A DNA stretch of 64,000 bases, from contig CM065377.1 of the NCBI GenBank assembly GCA_033060915.1, positions 57,012,683-57,076,682 of the forward strand. Reading direction: 5' to 3'. The stretch is from Euryodendron excelsum (Eukaryota > Streptophyta > Magnoliopsida > Ericales > Pentaphylacaceae). Position numbers and translations under genes: made by a program. Positions 24,188 through 37,257 of the stretch are shown one piece after another. Numbering within the stretch: position 1 is the stretch's first letter; each line of letters opens with the position of its first letter. Under the pieces are notes generated by a model, which did no database searches, was not told the origin of the DNA, and worked only from the letters and a program-made list of their open reading frames with translations.

Positions 24188-26071
24188 ACATTATTCTGGT
24201 GGGATCTTCTATATAGATTTTCTGAAAGAGTAGCATTTTCGATAAATTAAAAGATTGCTAGTACATGCTTTCAAAAACTACAATAATGGATTTAAAAAGG
24301 AAAAATGTTATCCATAGCCACAGCTGTGGGTTAGGCGCCAGCTAATGGTCACTATATTAGTTGGACCTACCAACAACAACTAATGGCCATTACATCAGCT
24401 AGGCCGGTGGTCGCCTCAGCCATACTCACGATTGTGAGTAGAGGTGCTCTCTAGAAAGACATCATAATACATCATAATGTTGTAAAAAGTAAGAATTTCA
24501 ATGTACTAAAATTTCCTTATCATTTGTGCATATTGCTTCAGTTGCCAGCCTGCGACTCCAAACACAAGTACTCTTTAAGGGCTGGGGGCATGCATTTGCA
24601 GTATATATACATATATTTTCAATATTTGTTAAGTAATGCTATATGAATTAAAAAAAAGTATGTAAAATTTTTACACAAAATGATATAATCCCCATTTAAA
24701 CTAAAGGATTAATTACAACTACACCTTTTGAATTATGTTTCAGTATCACTAAACCCCTTAAACTCTAAAATGTAACATCAACTCCCTAAACTTTCAATTT
24801 TTGTAAATCAACACATTTTATAAGCAATCCCTTAGGAAAATGAATCAAAAATTTTAATGTGAACTGCACATATTGATAAAAATATGTGTTATACCTAAAT
24901 TGACCTTCTCTTATAATAATTGTCTATTGTCTGAAATAACTCTTGAAATGACATGTTAATACAGAAGCAAGTTAAATGACATTTTAGTCATTAAACAATT
25001 ATTATAAAAAGATAATATTAATTAAAATTACACGTCTGTGAACATATGTAAGTCACATGACATTTTCTTATCTATTCTTTTAACAGATTGCTAATATATT
25101 GCTAACAGAAGGTATTAATTAATACAAATTGATAATTCAAGGGGTCAATATGTTACGTTTAAAAATTTATAAGAATTTAGTAATATTAAGTCATAGTTCA
25201 AAAGGTGATGTTGTAACTAACTGTAAACTAAAACACATTAAAATGACTCTTAATTGCACAAATGTCACTAATACATCATTTTGGTAAACTTTTGTTATTT
25301 ATATAAATATATATATATATATCTGCAATATTAGAATTTTTCATATTTATTTCATTTTAATAGATTTGAATTATCTTCATTCCATGAATTGAAACAGATA
25401 TCTCTATTCCATAGTCAATGGCCTAGATATAATTTTATTACATGTCTTACTAAAATTATGTCGTTTTGTATTAAAATTTATTTTTTTATATATAACTATA
25501 AAATTATTTATTTTTAAATAAATTTTAAATTAACTCATCTAAATTCTTTATTTTTATGTTAATTGACATATCAATACATCAATTAATGAAATAGAGAGAA
25601 TTCAAATGTCATTTCAATGTAAGCATGTTTTGCACCAAAGCAATGATGCCTATATTCAAGAACTAGCTTTATGTAACATTAGAGTTGTTTGTCCCGATTT
25701 GACCTCTTACAACCACCACAATAATTAAAATAGTTCAGAAAAACCAATTAAATTTGATAATGCATGAAAAAGTTTCGATAAAATACGAACTTTTGATAGG
25801 TTTTATGACTTCAAAGGCAATATTTTTCCACAGCATGCTCTCTAGATGCCTCAGAACATGCACCTGTTCTTCTTTTACAAATATGTTATGTATATATATT
25901 TATATACATATTATATATCACATATATTATATACCACTTTTCTTCTGGGTAGAACTAGGGGTGGCTTTGTCAGTACCTATGAAAGAGAAGTTTAAGGAAG
26001 CCAGGATTCTCTTTTTGCTTTCTCTTCTTCAAGACAACTCTTCCTCGAGGCTATCACTGCAAATTAAGTCC
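24188..26071. other. AT-rich upstream region of the dioxygenase gene
   Basis: No coding frame is supported. It holds a long-TIR element (24709-25221) and a MITE-like end at about 24635-24690. A TATA-rich stretch (25890-25930, TATATATTTATATACATATT) lies 140-180 bp before the chosen ATG and could supply the core promoter. Confidence 0.5.
24709..25221. mobile_element. Long-TIR (fold-back / MULE-like) element upstream of the dioxygenase
   Basis: The left arm begins TTAATTACAACTACACCTTT. The right arm, reverse-complemented, begins TTAGTTACAACATCACCTTT. Similarity extends about 110-130 bp inward with substitutions. The middle is non-coding and AT-rich. The flanking duplication is not resolved. Confidence 0.6.
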
Positions 26072-27012
26072 ATGGACATGAATTCACCACCAGAAGTAGC
26101 CAACTTTGGCAAATCTCTTATAGTACCTAGCGTTCAAGAGCTTGCCAAAGAGACCATCAACAAAATCCCACCTCGGTACGTGCGCTCCCATCAGGACCGT
26201 CCGATCATCGATAAGTTTCTACCGTCGGTGCCGGTCATCGATCTTCAAAGCTTGCTTTCAGGAGATCACATGAACTCTGAATTGGAGAGGTTGCACGCTG
26301 CTTGCAGAGAATGGGGTTTCTTCCAGGTTAGTTTTTCATTTGATGCAAATTGCAATATTCCCAAACAGCACCTTACCTCAAAACTATGCTTTGGGTCAGT
26401 ACGGGCTTTGTCCAAAGGCCTCGCCCATGTGTATGAAATGGTTTGATTGGATAAAGTTTATATAGATAAATAACTTTATGATTTTGGTTGGATGCTCAGA
26501 AGACAAAATGTGATGGAAAAGCTGAAAATTTGCAAGTGTCCCTTTGGCCTGTGGCAACTGAGCAGGTTTGGATTGGGTATTTATGGGTTATGAGTTAAAA
26601 TGAATTAACTCAAATATACCTAATTAACAAGTTGGTTGGATTTGAGCAGATTTAGTTGAAAATAAGTTGAACCCATTAACCCAAAATTAATCCGTTTGTA
26701 ATATATGATTTTTTGTATGAGATTTTTTCAACTCTTTTTAAGATTTGGTTTTAATCTTGGACACCATAGACCTGCTAGATAATTTATCAAATATATTTTT
26801 TTTTAAGATTTGTTGTTTGGTTAATAAGAAAATAGGGGGAAAGTTAATAATTTTTTTTTTTTGTATGTATTTTTACATTGAGCATTAAATGTTATACATA
26901 AATTTGAATTAAATTTTTTCTTTCAAAATTTCTTTACATAATGAAATCATTTTTAGCGTGAGAACTTTTTGAAAAATTTCTCTCCAACTAAGCCAAACAA
27001 CTTAGAGAAATT

Positions 27013-27060
<48 letters not shown>

Positions 27061-28795
27061 CATTTTACTCGTACAAACATCTTCAAACGACCCCATCATT
27101 TGTCCCCCCAACTTCTTTCTCTCTCTAAAATCATTAATAGCTGTGGGAGATGAAGCAAACAAGGAAATTAGAAGATGTATATATGATTATTAATTAAAAG
27201 ATGAATTATACAGCTCCCCATCAAGACGAATTCGCATGCAGCATTTCTCACGCTCAAGATGAATTACACAGCTTCCAATCGTAACTTCGATGGATGTGTA
27301 CGTCGATCAGTCGAATGTCTGGACCGCTTTTCTCTCTTGGGATTGTGTGGTTAATGGGTTTGTTAGGCTTATTTTAATTGGGTGTTTAATAGGTCTGGTA
27401 CATGAACTCATTTAAGTCCGATTATAAATTAGTGTTTTATTACTAATCCAATAACAACTCATTTAATAAAATAGTTGGATCCAAACCATTTAACATGAAT
27501 AAAATTCGACGGGTTAATAATTATGGACTTACTTTGCCAGCCAACAAGTGTTAGTGAGATCATGGAGCCATGGACCCTTGTCCCCATTCTCTGTATGTAG
27601 TAAAATTTGAGTGTCATTAGTGGGACCCAACCACCTAAATATGGCCTCCCAATTTATGGTTGAAGATTGATAGTCCATTGCCATTGCTAGTACCATAATT
27701 AGACTATTCACAATTCTCTCTCATAAGATGGGACCCAATAATATAAGAGAAATAGTTGTATATAGAATCTTTTGAGGTAGTAAATTTATCACTCTTATTT
27801 ATGAAAAATTATTCAGTCAATTTCAACATACATTTAGCATGATTTGTTTGGTTTCTGATATTCCGTCAACAAAATGACATGAAATCATCGTTGTATTGAA
27901 TATTTTTTCCTTTTGAAAGACCATGTCTCTCCCTGTTCTCCTTTTACAATACAATGTAAAATACACTAGGAAGACTAATGCATAATGAAAATCAAAAGGT
28001 GTGATCTTAGAATTGTGTGAAACTTAGTGATCTAATTGGAAACGTGTTGGACATCATGATCTATAGTAATTACGGACCCTATCATATTTCATCCAAATTT
28101 CATACTTTTTTTTAACGTTTTTGCTATTTATATAAACTTTTATTTTGGTTATAATTTTGCCTAGAATATTCTAATTTTGTCTAGATTTGTTCGTTAAAAA
28201 AAAATTTAGGTTTCTAAAATCTAAAGTTGGGCTCAACTCAAAATTTTCATTTTTGGTAATTTTCTATAATTTTCTTAACTTTAGCCTTAGTACCTCTCAA
28301 TATTATTACTCAAAAATTCCCTTAAGGGTAAAACCCTTACATTTTTTTGCAAGGTTGTGATTGTTGGGTCTGTTGTAAGATTGCAATTGTTGTACTTTCT
28401 CAAAAAGATGAGTGTTCAGTGTGATATATTTCTCATTATATAACTATTTCTATCAATTGTCAAAAATAAATAAACCATTCAGCTTGTTAGGGTTCCCAGC
28501 TAGTCTTTGATGGATATTAGTTTTGTGTATTTTTGTCTTTGTTGGGGTAGGTTATAAACCATGGAGTGAGCATTTCATTGTTAGAGGAATTCAAAAGGAA
28601 CATTGCAGATTTCTTCAAACTTTCCCTGGAAGAAAAGAAGAAGCTATGGCAACAGCCAAACAACCAGGAAGGTTTTGGGCAGCTCTTCGTGGTATCAGAG
28701 GAGCAGAAGCTTGATTGGTCTGACATGTTCTACATAACCACTCTTCCAACAAGCCAAAAGCAGCCTCAACTATTTGAACTTCTACCTCCAAAGCT

Positions 28796-28833
<38 letters not shown>

Positions 28834-31308
28834 GATGTTTCACTCGAGATCTATTGCTTACTCTGAAATTATGTTACATTATTAACCATCGACTCATCTA
28901 AAAGTTTAGATGATTTAGAGAGAGATTATTATATTGGAAAATGATATTCTTTAAAAAAATTTGTACAGAAAATCTAACCAGAATGATGTGTCAGTGTCAT
29001 ATTTTTTATGAAGAGCCATCATAATAGGTATTTTATTTTAAAGTTAATAGTTCACATTCAACCATATCATTCTGGTAATAAACTATATATGAATTTTGTG
29101 ATTGTTTAACATTACCCTATTATTTGCAAAATGCTATTCTTTCAGAAAATTTGTATAGTATTTTTATTACTAAAAGTCATCATGATGGGTGTTTTATTTC
29201 AAAGTAAAAGGCTCTTCCATACAATCATATCATTTTGTGCAAAAATCTTGTACGAATTTTCTAATTGCATGACATTACCTTTATTATTTATATCCCCTAC
29301 AGGGACAGTACCATCAATGATGCATGACCTCAAGCATTAGAATTCTTCTAGATTAAGATGAATGATCTAAGATCTTGTTATCCTCCAACACTCCTCGTGT
29401 CCCTAATTTAGGCTCTTCCTTTCAACAAACACCTACCTCTTAACATGTACACATTTAATGTAGTGTGTGAACATTTGCAGTACATTCTTTGACAAATTTA
29501 TGGTAGAATAGCTAGATGTTATTTAGAAAATATTATTCTTACAAGATGTTTATACAAAAATATTCCATCAGAATTATATGACAGTGACATTTTCTAAATT
29601 ATTAGTCAAAATATATAGTGAGTGTTGTAGTTTGAAATGAAAGGATCCCAAACATCCACATCATTTCTGTATATAAATTTTGTTTGTATGGCATTATACT
29701 TATAATTTCTGTATTGAATGCAGGGAAACACTGGAAGCATACTCTATGGAAGCAAAAAAGCTAGCCATGAAAATCCTAAATCAAATGGCTAAAGCACTAA
29801 AGATGGATGAGGAAGAGATGAGAGAGCTATTCAGTGATGGGGTGCAGTCAATGAGAATGAACTACTATCCTCCTTGCCCTCAGCCAGACATGGCCATTGG
29901 CTTCACTCCTCACTCTGATGCAGATGCTCTAACAATTCTCTATCAGCTTAATGAAACCCAAGGCCTCCAGATCCGAAAGGAAGGGAGCTGGGTTCCTGTT
30001 AAGCCACTTCCAAATGCTCTTGTTGTCAACATTGGAGACATTATGGAGGTAATTTTAAGCTTTGTTTCCATTGCATAGCTTGATAATTAACTTGGTGGTT
30101 TGCTAATAAGCATTCTCAATTACATAGCTTTTAGAAAAGTATTACCAAGTATATATATATTTAGCAATAACCAAGTGAAAATATATAGTTTGTATTCAGT
30201 CTAATTTCAAGAAACAAACATGATTAACCTCGAACAAGGATTTTCTCCAATCTAGCTGGTTTTGTTCACCAAAATGCGAAAAAATGGGCCAAGGGTTGAG
30301 AAAAGGTGGGCAGATAGAGGTGTAATATACGGGGATAATGGAGAAAGGAAATCAGGGACAACCTTGGGCCTTTGTTGTTGGAGAATATGGAGTTAAAGCT
30401 GGCAGATGATGGTTTTTTAAAATAGCGGACGTAAAAATCAAAATTTTCATATGGTTCTCCCAACAAACCAACTTTTGTATTCCCAGCTTCATACTGCTCT
30501 TGTAACAGTTGCTGAGATGATATTTTGTTCTTTTATTGAAGAAAGTCAGATGAATTCCTTCTAGTGTACATGGCAATACACCAACCTATCATATTTTAAA
30601 ATTGTGAGGTTGAGAGACATGTAATCGATGCTATAAAGCCATTTTGTTTCCCCACGTGAAGGTGTTAACATGTACAAAGAGCTCCAAGATTCGACCTAAG
30701 ATTAACAGGCACAAAGAGTTCCAAGATTCGACCTAAGAGTTTATGGCCTATCTCTTCAAGGATCACATCCTCTGGACAAAGAACCGTCCCAATTCCGGTT
30801 GCCCAGAAAATCGTAGTATAAAAGTATGAAAAATTAGCAGAGAATATAGAAAGTGTATGAACTTGTATATATGCATGTTATACAATCCTTGCCATGTCTA
30901 AGCTCTCTATCTATCTATATAAATGTTTGTATATCTATATAGGCAAGAAATATTTGGAACTTTTGATTGGTAAGTTGGGTGAAGATGTAGATGTGTCATT
31001 CAATAAATACCAAAGTTTGCTTCTTATATATATTCCTTTTGGCATCTCAGATTGTGAGCAATGGCGTGTATCGGAGCATTGAGCACAGAGCAACTGTGAA
31101 CTCGACCAATGTGAGGCTCTCCGTTGCTACATTCTACAGCTCCAACCTAGACTCTGAGCTGGGCCCTGCTCGTAGCCTCATCGGACCACACAATCCGGCA
31201 GTTTTCCGGCGAGTTCCGATCGAGAAGTATTTCAAGGACTTCTTTGCACGAAAACTCAATGGCAAGTCTTACCTCGATTTCATGAGAGTAGAAAATGAGG
31301 AAGATTGA
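26072..31308 (+). CDS. 2-oxoglutarate/Fe(II)-dependent dioxygenase, SRG1-like (4 exons)
   Basis: Exons 26072-26326, 28551-28798, 29724-30048 and 31051-31308 use GT..AG introns and join in frame to 1086 bp, 361 aa, the usual length for plant DOXC enzymes. The N-terminal DIOX_N domain includes [10 protein letters not shown] and REWGFFQ at the exon 1 end, continuing VINHGVS in exon 2. The catalytic 2OG-FeII domain has [17 protein letters not shown]. Iron ligands are H231, D233 and H288, and the 2OG-binding R-x-S is R298-S300 (RLS). The start is the first ATG before the conserved [13 protein letters not shown]; upstream in-frame ATGs would add an unrelated leader. Family members hydroxylate or demethylate small specialised metabolites in the cytosol. 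SRG1 similarity gives no substrate. The gene has no stops and intact splice sites, and is probably functional. Introns are 2224, 925 and 1002 bp and hold microsatellites and MITEs. Confidence 0.93.
26327..28550 (+). other. Dioxygenase intron 1
   Basis: 2.2-kb AT-rich intron. The donor is CCAG|GTTAGT and the acceptor GGGGTAG|GTTATA. It contains the (TC)n(TA)n microsatellite at 27013-27060. No coding sequence is seen. Confidence 0.85.
27013..27060 (+). repeat. (TC)13(TA)11 compound microsatellite
   Basis: Perfect TC run followed by a TA run, in intron 1. Confidence 0.95.
28799..28829 (+). repeat. (CT)n microsatellite at the 5' splice site of intron 2
   Basis: The exon ends CTCAG and the intron starts GTCTCTCTCT..., so the CT run begins at the donor itself. 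Length change here could affect splicing. Confidence 0.9.
28937..29700. repeat. Three related MITE-like copies in dioxygenase intron 2
   Basis: Segments at about 28937-29115, 29127-29283 and 29523-29700 share a layout. Each starts like AAAATGCTATTCTTTCAGAA with TTTGTA nearby. The middle has CAGTGTCAT or GTCATCATGATGGGTG and ATCATTTTGTG. Each ends with a TTTGTA..GAATTTT segment then GCATGACATTACC. The ends are imperfect inverted repeats of about 25 bp. Similar ends occur at 31795-31965 and about 24635. Confidence 0.6.
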
Positions 31309-31794
31309 AAACTTGGCTCTTTTGGTGCAGTTTAGAATAAAGTTAAGCTAGCTATGCTTGGAGAGCTAGCTCAATCTCTAGAATACTCTTTCATGGAGAG
31401 AGAGAGAGAGAGAGAGAGAGATGGAATTGTTTGCGTCACTAAGGCTGTGTTTGGAATTTGTAGTAGCTAAATGGAAAAGAAAAAACAAAATGAGAGAGCT
31501 AAATTTATTCCTTAGGTTTTGGTTTGGATGGAAAACAAATTTTTTTTTATTTTTTATTGTTGAGTTAAGCCATTCAAAGTAAATAGCTACAAGTATTTTC
31601 CTTTTTTCGGTTTTTCATCAAATCTTAGATCCGAACTAGTAATTTATAATCATAAATTTTTTTTTTCAGAAAGCCAAATTTCACGCAAGCTGTTAAAATA
31701 GAAAGCAGAGGTTAAGGTTATAAACATAGGATGATGAATTGATAATCTTGAATTTGATGTTCTAAAAATGAGGTTATATCATAGGGATTTTTTT
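31309..31794. other. 3' flank of the dioxygenase gene
   Basis: Presumed 3' UTR and downstream DNA. It contains a (GA)n run at 31396-31420. No canonical poly(A) signal stands out beyond AATAAA within TTTAGAATAAAGTTAAG (about 31336). Confidence 0.5.
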
Positions 31795-31965
31795 TAAGTA
31801 ATGCCATACAAACAAAACTTTTACATAGAAATTTTGTACAAAATTGTGTAATTATTTGTAATTTTTTGAATCAAAACACTCACTATTTTAGCTCATAATT
31901 TTAAAAATACTACTATTGTCATTTTTGATAAAATTTTTGTACAAAATTTCCATAAAAATAGATTT
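31795..31965. repeat. MITE-like element, same family as the intron 2 copies
   Basis: The left part, TAATGCCATACAAACAAAAC, is the reverse complement of the end of the third intron 2 copy. The internal arms ATAGAAATTTTGTACAAAA and its near-complement (about 31936-31955) form a hairpin. Confidence 0.55.
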
Positions 31966-33265
<1,300 letters not shown>

Positions 33266-34155
33266 GTGTTTAAAATGCAAATCTACATTATAGTCCATAC
33301 TAGAACGGTTGCTCATAACTACAACTGTCAAACGGCTGCTTTAATGTTTCAACTTCACTCGAGCCTTCTTATACTTTCCCCTTTGTTTTTCAATTGTTTT
33401 TTCCGATTCCCTCAACCTTTGTTATTATGTAACATACAGACATTAAAATCCCATACCTTCTATGGCTGTACAATCGGCCATCATCCTCAGTTCAAGCTAA
33501 CCACGGGGTCACACCAGACTCCATTGCTGACGGATGTTTTTCCTTCAATTTCAGAAAGACCATGATCTAAAAAAAGCTGGGCACTCATGTTACAGCACCC
33601 CAAAAAACACCATTACAGTCACCCACAGCGAATATCACAAGCAAATGAGACGGAGAGGGGGAGAGAGAGAATCCACAGATAATGATACAAAAACAAATAA
33701 AGAACTATAGAAGTAACAGTGCTAGAGTTACAGACGGAAAAAATTTCAAGCTAGCTAAATCCTTTACAGGAACTGTTAATTAGATATATATATATATATA
33801 TGGATATCTTACACGGACCAGTGGCTTCATTCCCAACTCCAAACCTGAAGTATATCAATCCATAGCTTCTAAGAATAACTTCACGTATATTGTAGGAACA
33901 ATGCAAAATCCTGGCAGCAAGCATCAGTGGTGTCCGTGAACCTACTGTTCAAGCAAAAAGAACAATTGCAAGACAGCTCACAATACTCAGTGTGAAAGAA
34001 GATGCTGCACCAAGAATTATTAACGTTGAATGGAACCCCACTCCAACACCACCCTTCACCCCAAAAAAAATTAGAAAACCACAAAATAAACTTTTAAGAA
34101 GAAAAAAAACAAAAGCACCTCAAGGAAATGCCTAAAAAGAAATAATCACAAAAAA

Positions 34156-34190
<35 letters not shown>

Positions 34191-34202
34191 GGAAGGGAGA
34201 GA

Positions 34203-34204
<2 letters not shown>

Positions 34205-34254
<50 letters not shown>
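34205..34254 (+). repeat. 50-nt poly(G) tract
   Basis: An uninterrupted run of 50 G follows a (GA)n tract (about 34159-34187) and a G/A transition. Homopolymers of this length are rare in plant nuclear DNA. It could form G-quadruplexes or be an assembly or sequencing artefact. Confidence 0.95.
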
Positions 34255-34255
<1 letters not shown>

Positions 34256-35539
34256 GAACAAAAAGAAAAGAAAGCATGTGGAACGTCCCATCAGACACGG
34301 TTTTAAAACTACATCAAACTAGGTATTAAACATTTACAAAGGGAATTGGCAATGTTTTCATGACCTATCTTATATGAACTCAGGTACCGGTACTGGATGC
34401 GTGTCAGATCCCTCTAATTCTCATGACCAATGATACTAAGACAACTAAATTTCATATTTTTTAAATATATCTTTCATTTATTAAGGGTAAAATGGTGTTC
34501 ATAAATTAACATCGAGCTTTTTATGCTTAGGATGAAAGCCTTATGCATAGTTTCATAATAAACTCTACTATTTAAACATATCTGTCAGGTGCATGTCAAA
34601 CAAGACATGTCAAATATAGTTTGCTATATTTTGATAAACAAAAACACAAAGCACTTGCTAATTTTAAAGTAACAGAAATGAACAACCCATAAATAATGCC
34701 ACTAAGAATCTGTCCATAATATATTAAGAAGCTATCTGGGGGAGGAAAACTTTGATCTAAGGAGGGGAAAACCTAAACACTATGAAAGATGAAGGAAAAG
34801 AAAGCAAAATAATAAAGGCTTGAGAGAGAAGTGGGATGAAATCCGGATCACACCTACTACATTGAAATTGGACTAGAAATATTTGTAAGTGCATGTGAGT
34901 GTTGGCAGAGGTGAGTCTGTTGTTTTCCTTTTTCTTTTTCTTTTTTTATTCTTATTTTATTTTTTTTATTTATTTATTTTGCAAGGTTGGGGAGGTACTT
35001 AATTTCCTATTATTCCAGAAAGAGTAATGAAAGAACCAGCTTGACTTGTTAGAATTGCTGGAGAAGTTTTTTTTTCGTTTTCAACATTCCTTATTATCTG
35101 ACAAATTGGGGTACTAGGAAACACGGACACTCCGGCGAAGCCCCCTTATACGTGTCGGACACTTCTAGGACGCGAACACGCGTTGGACATGTGTCCAACA
35201 CACCATTAGAAGTGTCCAATTTTTTTTTTTTTTTTTTCTTCAGACACTCCGTGGACACAGCTTGGACAAGTGTGTCTCATTTTGGACACTTTGTGGACAC
35301 GGAGGGCTCTACCACAAATTTTGAAAATAAAAAATAGCTAATTGATTTTGGGGCTCTACCCATCTTATTGTTTTTCAATTATTAAGAGTATTTTAATGGC
35401 TAATTGCTTGAAAAGATAAAGCATTTCGACATTCTTTAACTGCACATGGTTCTTCAATTAAGTTATGGAAGATATTTTTCTCTAATTTTAATTAGTGTTA
35501 TCTTGTATGTTTTTAGCTTGAATAATATATTTATATATA
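34256..35539. other. AT-rich intergenic DNA with GTGTCC/GGACAC-rich patch
   Basis: No gene recognised. At 35124-35305 a dense set of GGACAC/GTGTCC words forms many short palindromes around a T18 tract. This looks like a degenerate repeat rather than coding DNA. Confidence 0.45.
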
Positions 35540-37010
35540 GGGTAAATTATACTAACCACCTTGCGGTTTTGCAAAATGCAAGATAATACTACTCAAATAT
35601 TGACAATTACACTGTCATCCTTTCCTTTTAAAACATTTTAACAGATTCCCCTTCATGTTAAAAAAACCCTTAGTCAACAAACGGATCTAATTATTTTGAC
35701 CATATAAGTATTTAAAAAATTGTAAAATCTCCATTTTTCCCTTCTTAGTTAAATTTCCCTTTTTTGTCTCTACCAAATCCAACCATCCACCACAGGTCTA
35801 GCATCACCAGCATCACCAGATTCACCACCCATAGCAATACATCTCACGCACACAATACATTTCACTCCAGTGGCCTCACCATCCCATTGCAAACCCCATT
35901 TCATTAACCATCAGCATATAATTTCAATTTCGCTGATCAAACCCACCTCTGTAAGAAGCCAACAAAAATATCTATATTAAACCAAACCCAGCGAATGGCG
36001 ATGAGAACCTGGCGAAGCAATGGACCACACCTCCCACCACACCCATTGCCGATCAAACCCACGGAGGCAGCAATGGTGGGTTTTGTAGGTGGAACCCACT
36101 GCCCACCCCACTACCAAACCCCCCACAAACCTCCACCACTATCAAAACCCATAACTGTTGCCACCACCGCCTCACGAATTGGGGCTTTGATGGAGGTAAG
36201 AAATTCAATGCAGGTGGTGGATTTGTAAGATTATTGGGTTTTGTTTTGGTGCATTGTATATAAATATATATATGCATAATATATGTGCAATATATGGAGA
36301 TGGTGGCTTGTTAAATTACTGGGTCTATGGAATCACAACACTCTGATTGTGGTGGGTCTGGGCAATTGTGGGCTTATGCTTGAGGAAGTCAATCGGTGGT
36401 GGATGGAGGTTTTTGCATTGGTGGGTGTGGCTGTGGTGGATGGGTGTGTTTGCAGTGTGGGGGGTGGGTTGGGCAATGGTGAGTGGCTGTGGTTGCGGGT
36501 GGGGCTGGGCAGCGGTGTTGTGGTGGTGGGGTGTATATACATGGGGTGATAAAGTATGGTGGCATAACCTACGTGGCTGCTATGGAGAAATATGGTGGAA
36601 AACTTTTAGAGATGGAGGGAAGAGTGGATCGTTGCTGCTTGTAATCGAATGGATGATGTGCCGGCAATTTAATCAGTGAAGGGGATGCAAGTTAGGAGCC
36701 AATACTAGTTTTGTCGAAGCTTATAGCAATCCAACATGGTGTATGATGTACGCATGATGGTGTTTAACAAATGATAAAGTGCCTCTATGTGCAAATAATG
36801 TATAAATATTTTGAGACGGCATTCCTAAGGAAATTTAGATGATTAGCAAGGGTAAAAAAGTAAAATTTTCTTTTCTGTTAACCCTGTTATCTGGATCGGG
36901 AAATCTGTAACACAAACTTAAAAGGAAGGGAAGTTAGTGTAATTGTCAGAAAGTGAGTAGTACTTTCTTATATTTCACAAAACCTCAAGGGTAGTCAATG
37001 TAATTTACCC
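35540..37010. mobile_element. Non-autonomous Mutator-like element (MULE)
   Basis: The ends are inverted repeats. The left starts GGGTAAATTATACTAACCAC and the right, reverse-complemented, starts GGGTAAATTACATTGACTAC. Similarity continues for about 90 bp (GACAATTACACT in both arms). The 9 bases TTATATATA stand on both sides (35531-35539 and 37011-37019), the duplication size of Mutator elements. The site is TA-rich, which weakens this evidence. The interior has C-rich (35760-36180) and G-rich (36290-36540) halves rich in CCACC/GGTGG. It may hold a captured, degenerate host sequence. No transposase frame is seen. Confidence 0.72.
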
Positions 37011-37223
37011 TTATATATATGACATATAAAAATATATAAAATCATATATTTTTGCCATGCCCCCGAAGTGTTGTGTCCTACATTTTTTCAAAATTGTCGT
37101 AAAGAAAACTAAACAAAAATAGAATTCTAGTTCAGTATTTGAAAACGTAAGTACATCAGACGTCAACAGATGAAATTTAGATCACTGATCACTAAGGCAC
37201 CACTGTTTTGGCAGTAACACCCC

Positions 37224-37224
<1 letters not shown>

Positions 37225-37254
<30 letters not shown>

Positions 37255-37257
37255 AAA
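37225..37257 (+). repeat. C20-A13 homopolymer pair
   Basis: 20 C followed directly by 13 A. Confidence 0.95.

Noticed and set aside
25754..26071. Upstream in-frame extension of the dioxygenase
   Set aside because: The leader is unrelated to the family and crosses TATA-rich promoter DNA; the family's start matches ATG 26072.
26327..26446. Open frame continuing past dioxygenase exon 1
   Set aside because: It reads into intron 1 after a good GT donor, and the conserved VINHGV continuation is at 28551.
34094..34291. Proline-run protein across the poly(G) tract
   Set aside because: Product of the 50-nt homopolymer only.
35995..36679. Pro/His- and Trp/Gly-rich frames at 35995-36679 as possible genes
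   Set aside because: Overlapping frames on both strands arise from CCACC/GGTGG simple sequence inside the MULE-like element; no recognisable domain.
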